64,000 nucleotides of DNA from CAZMGT01 sp964565895 (GTDB taxonomy: Bacteria; Armatimonadota; Zipacnadia; UBA1398; CAZMGT01): assembly GCA_964565895.1 (NCBI GenBank), contig CAZMGT010000006.1, forward strand, positions 1-64,000, given 5' to 3'. Below are positions 47,045 to 56,008 of the stretch, piece by piece. A model generated the notes under the pieces. It was not told the origin of the DNA. It saw only the letters and a list, made by a program, of their open reading frames with translations, and searched no databases. Position 1 is the first letter of the stretch, and every line of letters starts with the position of its first letter. Made by a program: the position numbers and the translations under genes.

Positions 47045-48821
47045 CGGGAGCACCCCCTGGTCGCCGCACGCGCCCCTGCGCCCGAGCCTCCGCGCCCCCG
47101 GGGATAATGCGCAGGGTGGGCAGGCGGTTAAGCGCCGCGGCAAACTCAAACCGCCGAAACTCCGCAAGATCCCCAGGATGCCGGCCGCGGTGCGGCGAGA
47201 TTACGTCCAACCCCTGCTCGGCAATTAGCTTCTCGATCTCCCGCGCCACAGCCCCCACCGTGCCCAGGCGATCGATCAGCCCCGAGCGCTTGGCATATTC
47301 GATTGCCTCGCCGATCGCCCGCAACTGGCTCTCGTCCACCGCTGTAGATAATTGCCGGAATGAGATCTCGTGCACTCCGAAAATGATCGCGTCCAGCCCG
47401 TGCACGGTAATTTTCGAGGGCTTGGACCCCCGCCGCGAGCTAATCGAGCTTGGATCAATTGTTCGCTGGGCGAGCCCGATGCCCCTGCTTGTCCCTTCCG
47501 CGCGGCGCCCCGTGTGGTGCTCCGCGGCAATCCGCCGCGCCTCCGCGGTAACGTCATACGGCCGGAAGTGGTCCATCAGGATCACCGTGTCCGCGACATC
47601 GAGATAGTCGCCCGACCCGCCCATAACGAGGATCGTAGACACCCCGTGCCGCTCATACAGCTCGCGCACGCGGTCGATAAACGGAACAATCGGCTCGCGC
47701 TCCGAGGCAACCAGGCGCTGCATGCGCGCGTCGCGGATCATAAAGTTCGTGGCGCAGGTGTCCTCGTCCAAAAGCAGCACGCGCGCGCCAACCTCAAGCG
47801 CCTCGACGATGTTCGCCGCCTGCGAGGTGCTCCCCGAGGACTGGTCGGTGGAGAAAAAGCGCGTGTCCGCGCCTGTCGGCAGCTCGCGGATAAATGCGCT
47901 AATGTCCACGCCCTCCACGCGGCGCCCGTCTTCAGCGCGAATCTTTACCGTATCCCGCCGAGCGACGACGCGCTCGCGCCCATCGCCGGGGATGTGGTTG
48001 TATACCCCATACTCGATGGCGCGCAGGAGGGTGCTTTTCCCGTGGTAGCCCCCGCCCACGATGAGCGTCACGCCGTTGGGGATGCCCATGCCCGAGACTT
48101 TCTCCCCGCGCAGGCCGTCCAGCTCCACGCGCAGCTCCGGGGGCGAGCGAAAGGCAACGGCGCTTTCCGCAGGAAGCGGCGCGGCGCTTGTCCCGCTTGC
48201 CCGGGGAAGAATCGCCCCGTCGCCGACGAAGGCAACCAGCCCGCGCTCGGCGAGCTGCGCGCGCAGCGTCTCCTGCTCCACCGCAGCGTTAACGTGCGCC
48301 GCGAGGCGGTCCGAGGTCGCTCCGTCGAAGAGCATGGCCAAGCGCACAATGCGCGGGAGATCGTGAAAGAGCATCTCCTCCGCTTCGCGGGCGACGATGC
48401 GCCGCCCGTGGGCGGGCAGGCCAATGCTCAAGCGCGCCTCGATATACTCCGGCTGGGCGACGGCCGCGCTGCGCTCGAGGATCTCCTGCCCGCCGGCGTC
48501 GATGTAGATTAGCCCGCTTTTCCCCGTGCCGCGGTCGCGCCTTACATTGGCGCGGACAAACCGCGCAATGCGCCGCGCGACGTAGTCGGCCACGGCCACG
48601 CGCCGCGTGCGGTCGGCGAGCAGGTGCTGGGGATAGGCCGCGACGGCTTGGGGCACGCGCAGCCTAATGCGCGAGGGTGAGGCAAACGGGTCGCCCTGCA
48701 CGTGATCGATGTGCAGCTCAAACTGCCCGAAATCGTAGGACCCCGCGAGAGACTTATACGCCGTATATCCGCGCCCGTCGATGCTTCGCAGGCGCTCGCG
48801 TAGCTTCTCCGGAGAGTGCAA
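47034..48821 (-). CDS. ABC-class P-loop ATPase (stand-alone, PF09818-like)
   Basis: The 595-residue protein is not a transporter ATPase but matches the large 'predicted ATPase of the ABC class' family. Walker A is GGGYHGKSTLL, followed by RAEDGRRVEGVDISAFI, FSTDQSSGSTSQAANIVEAL (a signature-like motif), and Walker B ARVLLLDEDTCATNFMIRD; then VMGGSGDYLDVADTVILMD. The N-terminal 200 residues and the C-terminal extension are family-specific. No membrane partner is present. Its start is 9 bp after the FAH gene and its end overlaps the response regulator. The biological role of this family is unknown. Confidence 0.85.
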   Translation of the reverse strand: MHSPEKLRERLRSIDGRGYTAYKSLAGSYDFGQFELHIDHVQGDPFASPSRIRLRVPQAVAAYPQHLLADRTRRVAVADYVARRIARFVRANVRRDRGTGKSGLIYIDAGGQEILERSAAVAQPEYIEARLSIGLPAHGRRIVAREAEEMLFHDLPRIVRLAMLFDGATSDRLAAHVNAAVEQETLRAQLAERGLVAFVGDGAILPRASGTSAAPLPAESAVAFRSPPELRVELDGLRGEKVSGMGIPNGVTLIVGGGYHGKSTLLRAIEYGVYNHIPGDGRERVVARRDTVKIRAEDGRRVEGVDISAFIRELPTGADTRFFSTDQSSGSTSQAANIVEALEVGARVLLLDEDTCATNFMIRDARMQRLVASEREPIVPFIDRVRELYERHGVSTILVMGGSGDYLDVADTVILMDHFRPYDVTAEARRIAAEHHTGRRAEGTSRGIGLAQRTIDPSSISSRRGSKPSKITVHGLDAIIFGVHEISFRQLSTAVDESQLRAIGEAIEYAKRSGLIDRLGTVGAVAREIEKLIAEQGLDVISPHRGRHPGDLAEFRRFEFAAALNRLPTLRIIPGGAEARAQGRVRRPGGAPVGR

Positions 48822-48830
48822 CGTGCTCCT

Positions 48831-49739
48831 CTACTCCTCGGCAACAACGGGATTTCGCAGCACGCCGATGCCCTCGATCTCTACTTCCATTACGTCCCCT
48901 GGTTTCAAAAACGTCTCCGAAGCCATGCCCACTCCCGAGGGCGTGCCTGTGGAGATAACGTCGCCCGGCTCGAGGGTTACTATTGCTGAAATGTACTCGA
49001 TTATCGCCCCCACGTCGAGGATCATTTGCCCCGCCCGCGCATCCTGCTTCTTCTCCCCGTTTACCCGAAGCTGAATGCGCACCTGGGAGAGGTCGGGCAT
49101 CTCCTCCGGCGTGACCAGGCACGGGCCCATGGGGGCAAAGCCGTCCAGCCACTTCCCGTTAAGCCAGTCGAAAAACCTGTCCCACTCCTGCGTCTCCTCG
49201 CGCTCCCACACCTGCAGCCGGCGCTCGGAGACATCGTTTAGCGCGGTATAGCCGGCGATGACCTCCTCCGCCCGCCCCCGCGGAACATACTTGCACCGCT
49301 TGCCAACGACAACGGCGAGCTCCGCCTCCCAGTCCACCGCGCGAGCATAGCGTGAGATAACCACGGGGTCCTCCGGCCCGCACACGGTCGTGCTCGGGGG
49401 CTTCATAAACACCCGCGGGGTGGAGCTCTTTGCCGTGGACGCGGCAAGGCGCGACTCTTTGATATGCTCGTAGTAATTGCCCGCGAGAGCGAACAGCTTG
49501 CGCGGGCAGGGAACGGGCGCGCGCAGGCGCACCTCGCCCAGGGGAACGAGGGCCTGCTCCGGCGGGTTGGCAACGGCTTGGCGGGCGGCGTCGAGCGCCT
49601 GCTCGCCCGCCTCGAGGAAGGCGACCATGTCGTGCCACGGCTCAACGCCCGCCGCGGAAAAGTCCACCACGTGCTCGCCGGCCAGGGCCCCGACGCGGAC
49701 CTCCGCCGCCCCGGCCGGGGAGAAGGACACGAGCTTCAT
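48831..49739 (-). CDS. fumarylacetoacetate hydrolase (FAH) family protein
   Basis: The 302-residue protein has a FAH C-terminal fold: LFALAGNYYEHIKES, FMKPPSTTVCGPEDPVVI, VDWEAELAVVVGKRCKYVP, GYTALNDVSERRLQ, WLDGFAPMGPCLVTPEEM and ISTGTPSGVGMA. Metal ligands are the Glu and Asp residues in DWEAELAV. Members act as 2-keto-acid or acylpyruvate hydrolases in aromatic or sugar-acid breakdown. The ATG at 49739 has AAGGAG eight bases upstream and lies 23 bp after the HNH-repeat gene. The substrate is not evident; a sugar-acid pathway such as L-2-keto-3-deoxyrhamnonate breakdown is possible but untested. Confidence 0.88.
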   Translation of the reverse strand: MKLVSFSPAGAAEVRVGALAGEHVVDFSAAGVEPWHDMVAFLEAGEQALDAARQAVANPPEQALVPLGEVRLRAPVPCPRKLFALAGNYYEHIKESRLAASTAKSSTPRVFMKPPSTTVCGPEDPVVISRYARAVDWEAELAVVVGKRCKYVPRGRAEEVIAGYTALNDVSERRLQVWEREETQEWDRFFDWLNGKWLDGFAPMGPCLVTPEEMPDLSQVRIQLRVNGEKKQDARAGQMILDVGAIIEYISAIVTLEPGDVISTGTPSGVGMASETFLKPGDVMEVEIEGIGVLRNPVVAEE

Positions 49740-49762
49740 CTCCGTCGCTCCTTTGCGCAAAA

Positions 49763-50608
49763 CTAGGGGGATTGTTCGCCGCCCAGGGCCCGTTTCTCTC
49801 GCCGCTCGCGCGCCGCCGCTCTCCCCCGCCGCCGCCGGACGGAGTTATAGTCGATCCCCGCGGCCTCCACCGCGGCGCGCCACGTGCCGAAATAGCGCAC
49901 GCTCTTTGCCGCGGCGAGCAGCGCCCCGTGCTTGCGCATCACTGCCTTTTGCGAGAGGTCCTCGCCCATGCGGTGCAGCCGGCGGATCTCCTCGATAATG
50001 CGCTTGGTCGTCCATTGCTTTCCGCCGGCGGGGAGGGCGACATCAACGCCCGCGGCGCGCAGGGCTTTTTTCCAGCTCCCAAAGTTCTCCTTGCGCCGCG
50101 CCGCGCGGTATAAGCTGGGGCAATCCTTGTTAATCGCCGACCAGTTCAGCGGATGCCCCTGGCGTTTGAGCTCGCGTATCGTTTGAATGATCTTTTCCTT
50201 GCTCCAAAAGTGCTGCCCGCGGATCTTTTGATAGTCCAGCCCCGCGGCCTCGATCGCTTTGCGCCAACTGCCGAAGTAGCGCTTGGCGCAGGCCGCGCTA
50301 TAGAGCTTTTTGTGGCGCTGTTTAAAGTCCGCGCTAAGCAGGTCTTCCCCCCGCTCATAGGCGCTGACCAGTTCGCGAATGATCTTCTCCTTGCTCCACA
50401 CCTGCTCGCCGCGCTTAATTTTGGAGTAGTCCAGGCCGGCCTTCTTAATCGCCGCGCGCCAGCTTCCGAAGTGGCTTTTCGACCGCGCCGAGGAAAACAG
50501 CGCGCTATGCGTTTTGCGAATACCTGTGGGAGAAAGGTCTACACCCTGCTCGTAAAGCCTGCGGATTTCGGCGATGATCTTCTCGGCAGTCCAGCGGTTG
50601 CCCGCCAT
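49763..50608 (-). CDS. DNA-binding protein of four homing-endonuclease-associated (HNH_repeat) domains
   Basis: The 281-residue protein consists of four tandem repeats of about 63 residues, starting at about residues 6, 69, 132 and 195. Each begins WTAEKII or WSKEKII and contains the FGSW(R/K)KA(I/L)xAAG(L/V/I)D helix, for example YFGSWRKAIEAAGLDYQKI. This pattern fits the homing endonuclease associated repeat, a helix-turn-helix-like unit, without a nuclease domain. The C-terminus is highly basic (RRRRGRAAARERREKR). The ATG at 50608 is used because the upstream frame is not protein-like. It opens an operon with the FAH, ABC-class ATPase, response regulator and M28 genes. It probably binds DNA; its target is unknown. 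Confidence 0.8.
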   Translation of the reverse strand: MAGNRWTAEKIIAEIRRLYEQGVDLSPTGIRKTHSALFSSARSKSHFGSWRAAIKKAGLDYSKIKRGEQVWSKEKIIRELVSAYERGEDLLSADFKQRHKKLYSAACAKRYFGSWRKAIEAAGLDYQKIRGQHFWSKEKIIQTIRELKRQGHPLNWSAINKDCPSLYRAARRKENFGSWKKALRAAGVDVALPAGGKQWTTKRIIEEIRRLHRMGEDLSQKAVMRKHGALLAAAKSVRYFGTWRAAVEAAGIDYNSVRRRRGRAAARERREKRALGGEQSP

Positions 50609-50870
50609 CCAGCCGTCACTCCCGCGCTCGACCTGGCTCCTCCTGCAAGACAAAAAGAGGACCGAGGAAATTGTTGCCGCGCACCGCACTCGGCCTGCTC
50701 AGCTAGCGGAACCGACGAACCACACGTTGGGGGCTTTCAGCCCGCTTCCGTCCGTCCTGCACCGCCGCCTGCCCGAGGCCAACTGGCGCTGTCGCCTCTG
50801 GCATTCTCAGGCCCGCCCCCGCACTCCTTCAACCCCTCCGCCTTTTTCTTTTACCCAGGGAACACGCTTG

Positions 50871-53800
50871 CTACTCCGTGCGGCCGGGAAACACCAAGCG
50901 CAGCAAAAGACGCTTCGCGGGCATATAGATCCGCTCCTGAACGTCGTCGAGCACGGTGTAAAACGCGGGCACAACGAGCAGCGTAAGGATCGTGGAGACA
51001 ATCATTCCGCCGGTTACCACGGCGGCCATGGGCTGGCGAATCTCCGCCCCGCGCCCCACGCCCACGACGATGGGCAGGAGGCTGAAGACCAACGTTAGCG
51101 TGGTCATGAGAATCGGCCGCATCCGCACCGGCCCGGAGCGGAGCAGCGCCTCCTGCCGGTCAAACCCCTGCCGGCGCAGGGTGTTCGTGTAGTCCACGAG
51201 CAATATCGCGTTCTTCGTCACCAGCCCGAGGAGCATCATGAACCCGATGAGCGACATAATGTTTAAGTGCACACCGGCGACGATCAGTCCAAGCAAGCCC
51301 CCGACCAACGCCATGGGCACGGTCATCATAATGACCAGCGGGTAAAACCACGACTCATAGAGCGCGCAGAGAACCATAAAGATGAGCGACCCGCCGAGGA
51401 GCATCGCCCGGTACAACTTCTGAAAGCTCTCCTCTTGCCATTCCGCCACTGCGCCCCACTGCCAGCGCACGCCCGGGGGAAAGACCATTTGGTTGAGGAT
51501 CTTCTCCTCAATCAGCCGCTGGAGCTTGCTCTGGGCGATGATTCTCCCGGACTCGTCGCGCCCCAAAGCGCAGGAGATGGTTACCATGCGCAGTCCGCGC
51601 CGGTGGTCAATTTGCGTGGGCCCGCGGCCCGGGGCGACGACGGCCACGTCGCCCAAGCGCACGGGCTGGTTGTTGCGAATGCCAATAATCACGTTCTCCA
51701 CCTGCTCCGTGGTCACGCGGTCCTCGGGCCGCAGGCGCAGGCGAATGTCGTATTCCTCCCCCGCCTCGCGATACTCTGTGCCCACCAGCCCCTCGATCGC
51801 CCCGCGCAGAGCCATGGCGATCTCCGATACGGTAAACCCGAGCTGCGCGGCCTTTACGCGGTCGATGCGCGCTTGAATTTCCGGCTTGCCTGGCTTGTGC
51901 GAAATGTCCACGCCGATGGCTTGAGGGACCTTATACATCTGCTCGTAAACCCGCTGCGCCGTCTCCACCACAGCCTGGGCGTCCGAGCCGGTAATCTCCA
52001 GCTCCAACGGGTTAACCCCGCCCGTTCCGTGGCGCGACTCCGTGCGCACGCGAATCTCCGCCCCGGGAATAGAGGCGAGCACGCGCTGCAGCTCGTCGGC
52101 GATGTCCTGCACGTGGCGCCGACGCTTGCGGATCTCCTTGTCGCCGCGGCGAATGGTGATCACCCGCTGGCCGGGGTGGAGCAGACGGTCGATGAACCCC
52201 GCCTTTTCGATCAGCTTAATCGTCACCTGGCCATATTGCGAGCCGCGCAGCGACATGGACCGCCCGGCTTCGGTAAAGATCGTCTCCACCTCGGGATACC
52301 GGCGGAGGACGTCCTCGATTTGGCGCAGCACGCGGTCTGTTTCCTCAAGCCGGGCGCTGCCCGGCAGCTCCGCGAAGATATATGCCTCGCCTTGGTCTAG
52401 GCGAGGGAAAAACTCCTTGCCCAGCCGCGGCCCGATAACGATGATCGCGAAAATCAGCGCGAAAAACCCCAACAAGATCGTGCCAAATCGCGAATACGGC
52501 CCAATCGCCCGCCGAAGCACGGGCACATACCACCAAAAGCGACGCATCGCCGCTTCGCCCACGCGGTCCTCGCCCGTCTCCTCCGGCACGTCGGCCGACT
52601 TCAGCCAGCGCGAGGCGAGCATGGGCGTTAGCGTAAACGAGACAAACAGCGACGTGAGCGTGGAGAACGCGACAACCAAGGCAAACGGCCGGAAGAACTG
52701 CCCCACGATCCCCGTGACGAACGCGATGGGCACGAACACGACGACGTCGCACATGGTGATGGACACCGCGGCGAGGCCGATCTCCATCCGCCCCTCAAAC
52801 GCGGCCTTCGCCGGGGGCTTGCCCATTCCCAGGTGGCGATAGATGTTCTCCAGGACGACGATTGAGTCGTCCACCAAAATGCCCACGGCCAGGGCCAGGC
52901 CGAGCAACGTCATGAAGTTCAGGCTAAACCCGAGCAGGCGCACCGGGATAAACGTGGTAATCATCGAGGTGGGGATCGCCGTGAAGATGATAAACGTCGA
53001 GGGGAGGTTGCGCAGGAAGAAGAAAACGACGAGCGTCGCTAACAGCACGCCCAAGCTTAAGCTTACGCGCAAATCATGCAGCGCGTCCTCGGTGAAAATC
53101 GACTGGTCGCTGGCGATGCCGAACGAGAAGTCCGGGGGCAGCTCCTTCTTCAGCTCCTCCAGCTCCCGCTTAACAAGCCGCGCGACCTCCACGGTGTTCG
53201 ATTCGCTCGTCTTCTGAATGCTTAGCTGCACGCTGGACTTGCCGTTTAGCCGGCCGATGGTCTGCACGTCGGCCGAGGTGTCGCGCACCTCGGCGATCTC
53301 CGACAGGCGCACGCGCGCCCCGCGCGGGGAGAGGAGGGTGAGGTTGCGGATTTCGTCCACGGAGACGAACTCCCCGAGGACACGCACAGCATATTCGCTG
53401 CGCCCCTCTTTAATTTTTCCCGCGGGGAGGTTTAGGTTTTGCGCGGCGAGCAGCCTGTGCAGGTCGCCCAGGGAAAAGCCCAGCGCGGCCAGCCGCCCCT
53501 GGTCTACGAGAATCTGTATCTCCCGCTCCTCGCCCCCGGCAACCGACACGCTGGCCACCCCGGGCACGTTGGCCAGGCGATCCTTCACCCGCTCCTCAAC
53601 AACCATCTTCACCTCTCTGCTCGGCCGCTCGGCGGAAACGCCGATGAGCATAATGGGCATTGCCGTAATGTCGAACTTGGCGACCACGGGATCCTCGGCG
53701 TCGTCGGGAAGCTGCGCGCGCACCGCGGAAACCCTATCCCGCACGTCCGCCGCCGCGGCGTCCTCGTCCATCCCCTCCACGAACTTAACGATAACCAGCG

Positions 53801-54065
53801 ACAGCCCCTCCTGCGAGATAGAGCGCACGTCGTCCACGCCGCCGATCGAGGACACGGCATCCTCGATGGGCTCGGTAACCAAGCGCTCCATCTCCTCCGG
53901 GCTCGTCCCGGGGTAGACCGTCTGCACAGTAATATACGGGGCGCCGATGCTCGGAAGCAGTTGCACGGGGAGCTCGCTGTAGCAGTACAGCCCGAGCACG
54001 ATGAGCGCGAAGAACACCATGGACATGGCGATCGGTCGGCGAATTGCAACGTCAGTGATCCACAT
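50871..54065 (-). CDS. RND-family multidrug efflux pump (HAE-1, AcrB/MexB-like)
   Basis: The 1064-residue protein has the complete RND layout: TM1 near MSMVFFALIVLGLYCYSELP, first periplasmic loop, TM2-6 with VGILVDDSIVVLENIYRHL (TM4, acidic pair of the proton relay), second periplasmic loop and TM8-12 with NAILLVDYTNTLRRQGFDR. It is typical of hydrophobe/amphiphile efflux pumps of the inner membrane. It lies 50 bp after the adaptor gene. With the TolC-like protein and adaptor it forms a full tripartite system. Confidence 0.96.
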   Translation of the reverse strand: MWITDVAIRRPIAMSMVFFALIVLGLYCYSELPVQLLPSIGAPYITVQTVYPGTSPEEMERLVTEPIEDAVSSIGGVDDVRSISQEGLSLVIVKFVEGMDEDAAAADVRDRVSAVRAQLPDDAEDPVVAKFDITAMPIMLIGVSAERPSREVKMVVEERVKDRLANVPGVASVSVAGGEEREIQILVDQGRLAALGFSLGDLHRLLAAQNLNLPAGKIKEGRSEYAVRVLGEFVSVDEIRNLTLLSPRGARVRLSEIAEVRDTSADVQTIGRLNGKSSVQLSIQKTSESNTVEVARLVKRELEELKKELPPDFSFGIASDQSIFTEDALHDLRVSLSLGVLLATLVVFFFLRNLPSTFIIFTAIPTSMITTFIPVRLLGFSLNFMTLLGLALAVGILVDDSIVVLENIYRHLGMGKPPAKAAFEGRMEIGLAAVSITMCDVVVFVPIAFVTGIVGQFFRPFALVVAFSTLTSLFVSFTLTPMLASRWLKSADVPEETGEDRVGEAAMRRFWWYVPVLRRAIGPYSRFGTILLGFFALIFAIIVIGPRLGKEFFPRLDQGEAYIFAELPGSARLEETDRVLRQIEDVLRRYPEVETIFTEAGRSMSLRGSQYGQVTIKLIEKAGFIDRLLHPGQRVITIRRGDKEIRKRRRHVQDIADELQRVLASIPGAEIRVRTESRHGTGGVNPLELEITGSDAQAVVETAQRVYEQMYKVPQAIGVDISHKPGKPEIQARIDRVKAAQLGFTVSEIAMALRGAIEGLVGTEYREAGEEYDIRLRLRPEDRVTTEQVENVIIGIRNNQPVRLGDVAVVAPGRGPTQIDHRRGLRMVTISCALGRDESGRIIAQSKLQRLIEEKILNQMVFPPGVRWQWGAVAEWQEESFQKLYRAMLLGGSLIFMVLCALYESWFYPLVIMMTVPMALVGGLLGLIVAGVHLNIMSLIGFMMLLGLVTKNAILLVDYTNTLRRQGFDRQEALLRSGPVRMRPILMTTLTLVFSLLPIVVGVGRGAEIRQPMAAVVTGGMIVSTILTLLVVPAFYTVLDDVQERIYMPAKRLLLRLVFPGRTE

Positions 54066-54115
54066 GGTTGTTCGTCACCGAGTCTCCGAGCATCGCCGGA
54101 GGAATGGCGCAGGCG

Positions 54116-56008
54116 TCATTTTGCCCGTTTTGCGCCAGGGGCGAAGGCGCTTGAGGAAGGGGAGTTGCGCACGACGACGGCCACGCCGTGGGACAGGCTC
54201 TGCTGCCCCGCGACGACGACCTCCTCCCCGGCCTCAATGCCGTGAACGATCTCCGCCTTGTCGCCGTAGGTCAGGCCCACTTCCACCTCGCGCTCATACG
54301 CCTTGCCCCCCTTGACGACATAGACGATGGTCTTCTCCCCCCGCTGAAGGAGCGCGTCTTTGGGAATGATCACCGCGTCCTCGGCCACGGCGGTGGGGAT
54401 ACGCCCGCGGGCAAACATCCCCGGCTTAATGCGCGGGTCGGGGGGCAGGGAGATGCGCAGGGTAAACGTGCGGCTCGCGGGGTCGCCCGCGGCGAGGATG
54501 GAGAGCACGCGGCTCTCCTCGAACACCACCCCGGGCACGCCGTCTACCTCGGTGAGCACGGGGTCGCCCACACTCAGCAGGGCCACCTTTTTCTCGGAAA
54601 CCGTGGCCTCAAAATACAGCGCCTCGGGGTTGACGATCTGCAGCAGCGCCCCGCCGAACATTACCGTCTCGCCCGGGTCCACGAGCCGCTTATTAATGAC
54701 CCCGCTAATGGGGGAGACGATGGTGCGCTTTTTCAGCTCCGCCGTGTAATAGGCGACAGCGGCCTGTGCCGCTTTCACCGCAGCGCGCGCGGCGGCAATA
54801 TCCTCCTCGCTGATTTCCACTTTGATCGAGCCAGACTTGGCTTGCTCGAGCTGGGTGAGGGCGGTTTCCAGAGCCTTTTGCGCGGCGGCGACCTCCTGCT
54901 CGGCGGTGTCTACGCGCAGGGTGTTCGCGAGGACCTTGCGCAGGTTAGCCTCGGCGGTAACCACCGCCTGCTCGGCCACGGCGACATCCTCCTCGCGCTG
55001 GCGAATCTGCAGCCGCGCCGCCTCGGCCGTGGCCACCCCCGCCTCGGCCTGCATTACCGCTTGCCGGGCGGCTTCGATGTCCTCCTTCGTCGGGCCCTCT
55101 TGCACAAGGCTCAGCGCTTGCTGCGCCTGGACGAGCTGGGCCTTCGCCGTCTCATAACGCAGGCGCGCTGCATCAACCACGGTCTGGGCCACGGCGCCCT
55201 CGCGCAGGAGGTTTTGCATCCGCGCATACTCCGTGCGCGCGTTGTCTAGGTTGGCCTGGGCAATGTTCACCGCCTCCTGCGCCTGCCGCCGCTCCTGATC
55301 GCGCGCCCCGGCGAGCAGGCGGTCCAGCCGCGCCTGCGCCTGGCGCTTCGCCGCCTGCGCCTGGGCAATGCTTGCCTCGACTTGGCTGCGTGTCTGCTCC
55401 AGCGCCGCCTGCGCCTGGGCCAGGCGGGCCTTCGCTTGCTCTGCCGCGGCCTGCGCCTGCTTTACCGCCTCCGCGTGCTCCTTCGCGGCCAACTCGCGCG
55501 CGAGCTCCGCCTCACGCAGGCGCACCCGCGCCAGCTCCACCGCCTGCTCTGCGGCCTCGATCCCCGTGTCCGTCTGCACGCCCGTTAGCTTATACCCTCG
55601 CTCGGCCTGCGACAGCCGCACGCGCGCCGATTCAAGCTCGGCCTTTGCCCGGCGCAGGTTGGCCTCGATGTCCGCGGAGTCTAAGCGCACGGCAACCTGC
55701 CCCGCGCGAATCCAGTCCCCCTCCTTGCCCGCCACGTAAACGATGCGCCCCGTGGTCGTCGAGCCGAGGAGCACGTCGTGCAGGGCTTTAATGTTGCCCG
55801 TAACCTCCTCGTAGACGACGAGCCGGCCGCGCTGGGCGCGCTCCGTCTCCACGGGCGCTGCGGCGACCTCGTCGCTCTGAGTAACCTGCGCGGCGCTGGG
55901 CCGCCGGGCGCAGCCGCAGAAAAAAGCCCCGGCGAGCGCCAGCAGCACGCAAAACATCGCTGCGCCTGCCGCACGGCTGCTGCTCCTTGCTCTCGCGGAG
56001 CGCATCAT
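54116..56008 (-). CDS. RND efflux membrane-fusion adaptor with very long coiled-coil hairpin
   Basis: The 630-residue lipoprotein-like adaptor has a signal ending LAGAFFCGC. The first half of the lipoyl domain (GNIKALHDVLLGSTTTGRIVY) is followed by a coiled-coil hairpin of about 300 residues (about 95-415), full of AEQAKARLAQAQAALEQ heptads, then the second lipoyl half (KRTIVSPISGVINKRLVDPG) and the beta-barrel. Typical AcrA-type adaptors are about 390 residues with a short hairpin. The ATG overlaps the tolC stop as ATGA. The extended hairpin may span more of a wide periplasm. Confidence 0.92.
   Translation of the reverse strand: MMRSARARSSSRAAGAAMFCVLLALAGAFFCGCARRPSAAQVTQSDEVAAAPVETERAQRGRLVVYEEVTGNIKALHDVLLGSTTTGRIVYVAGKEGDWIRAGQVAVRLDSADIEANLRRAKAELESARVRLSQAERGYKLTGVQTDTGIEAAEQAVELARVRLREAELARELAAKEHAEAVKQAQAAAEQAKARLAQAQAALEQTRSQVEASIAQAQAAKRQAQARLDRLLAGARDQERRQAQEAVNIAQANLDNARTEYARMQNLLREGAVAQTVVDAARLRYETAKAQLVQAQQALSLVQEGPTKEDIEAARQAVMQAEAGVATAEAARLQIRQREEDVAVAEQAVVTAEANLRKVLANTLRVDTAEQEVAAAQKALETALTQLEQAKSGSIKVEISEEDIAAARAAVKAAQAAVAYYTAELKKRTIVSPISGVINKRLVDPGETVMFGGALLQIVNPEALYFEATVSEKKVALLSVGDPVLTEVDGVPGVVFEESRVLSILAAGDPASRTFTLRISLPPDPRIKPGMFARGRIPTAVAEDAVIIPKDALLQRGEKTIVYVVKGGKAYEREVEVGLTYGDKAEIVHGIEAGEEVVVAGQQSLSHGVAVVVRNSPSSSAFAPGAKRAK

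Noticed and set aside
50609..50870. Possible small gene or terminator between the RND pump and the HNH-repeat gene
   Set aside because: The 262 bp hold no supported frame, no hairpin with a T-run and no convincing promoter.
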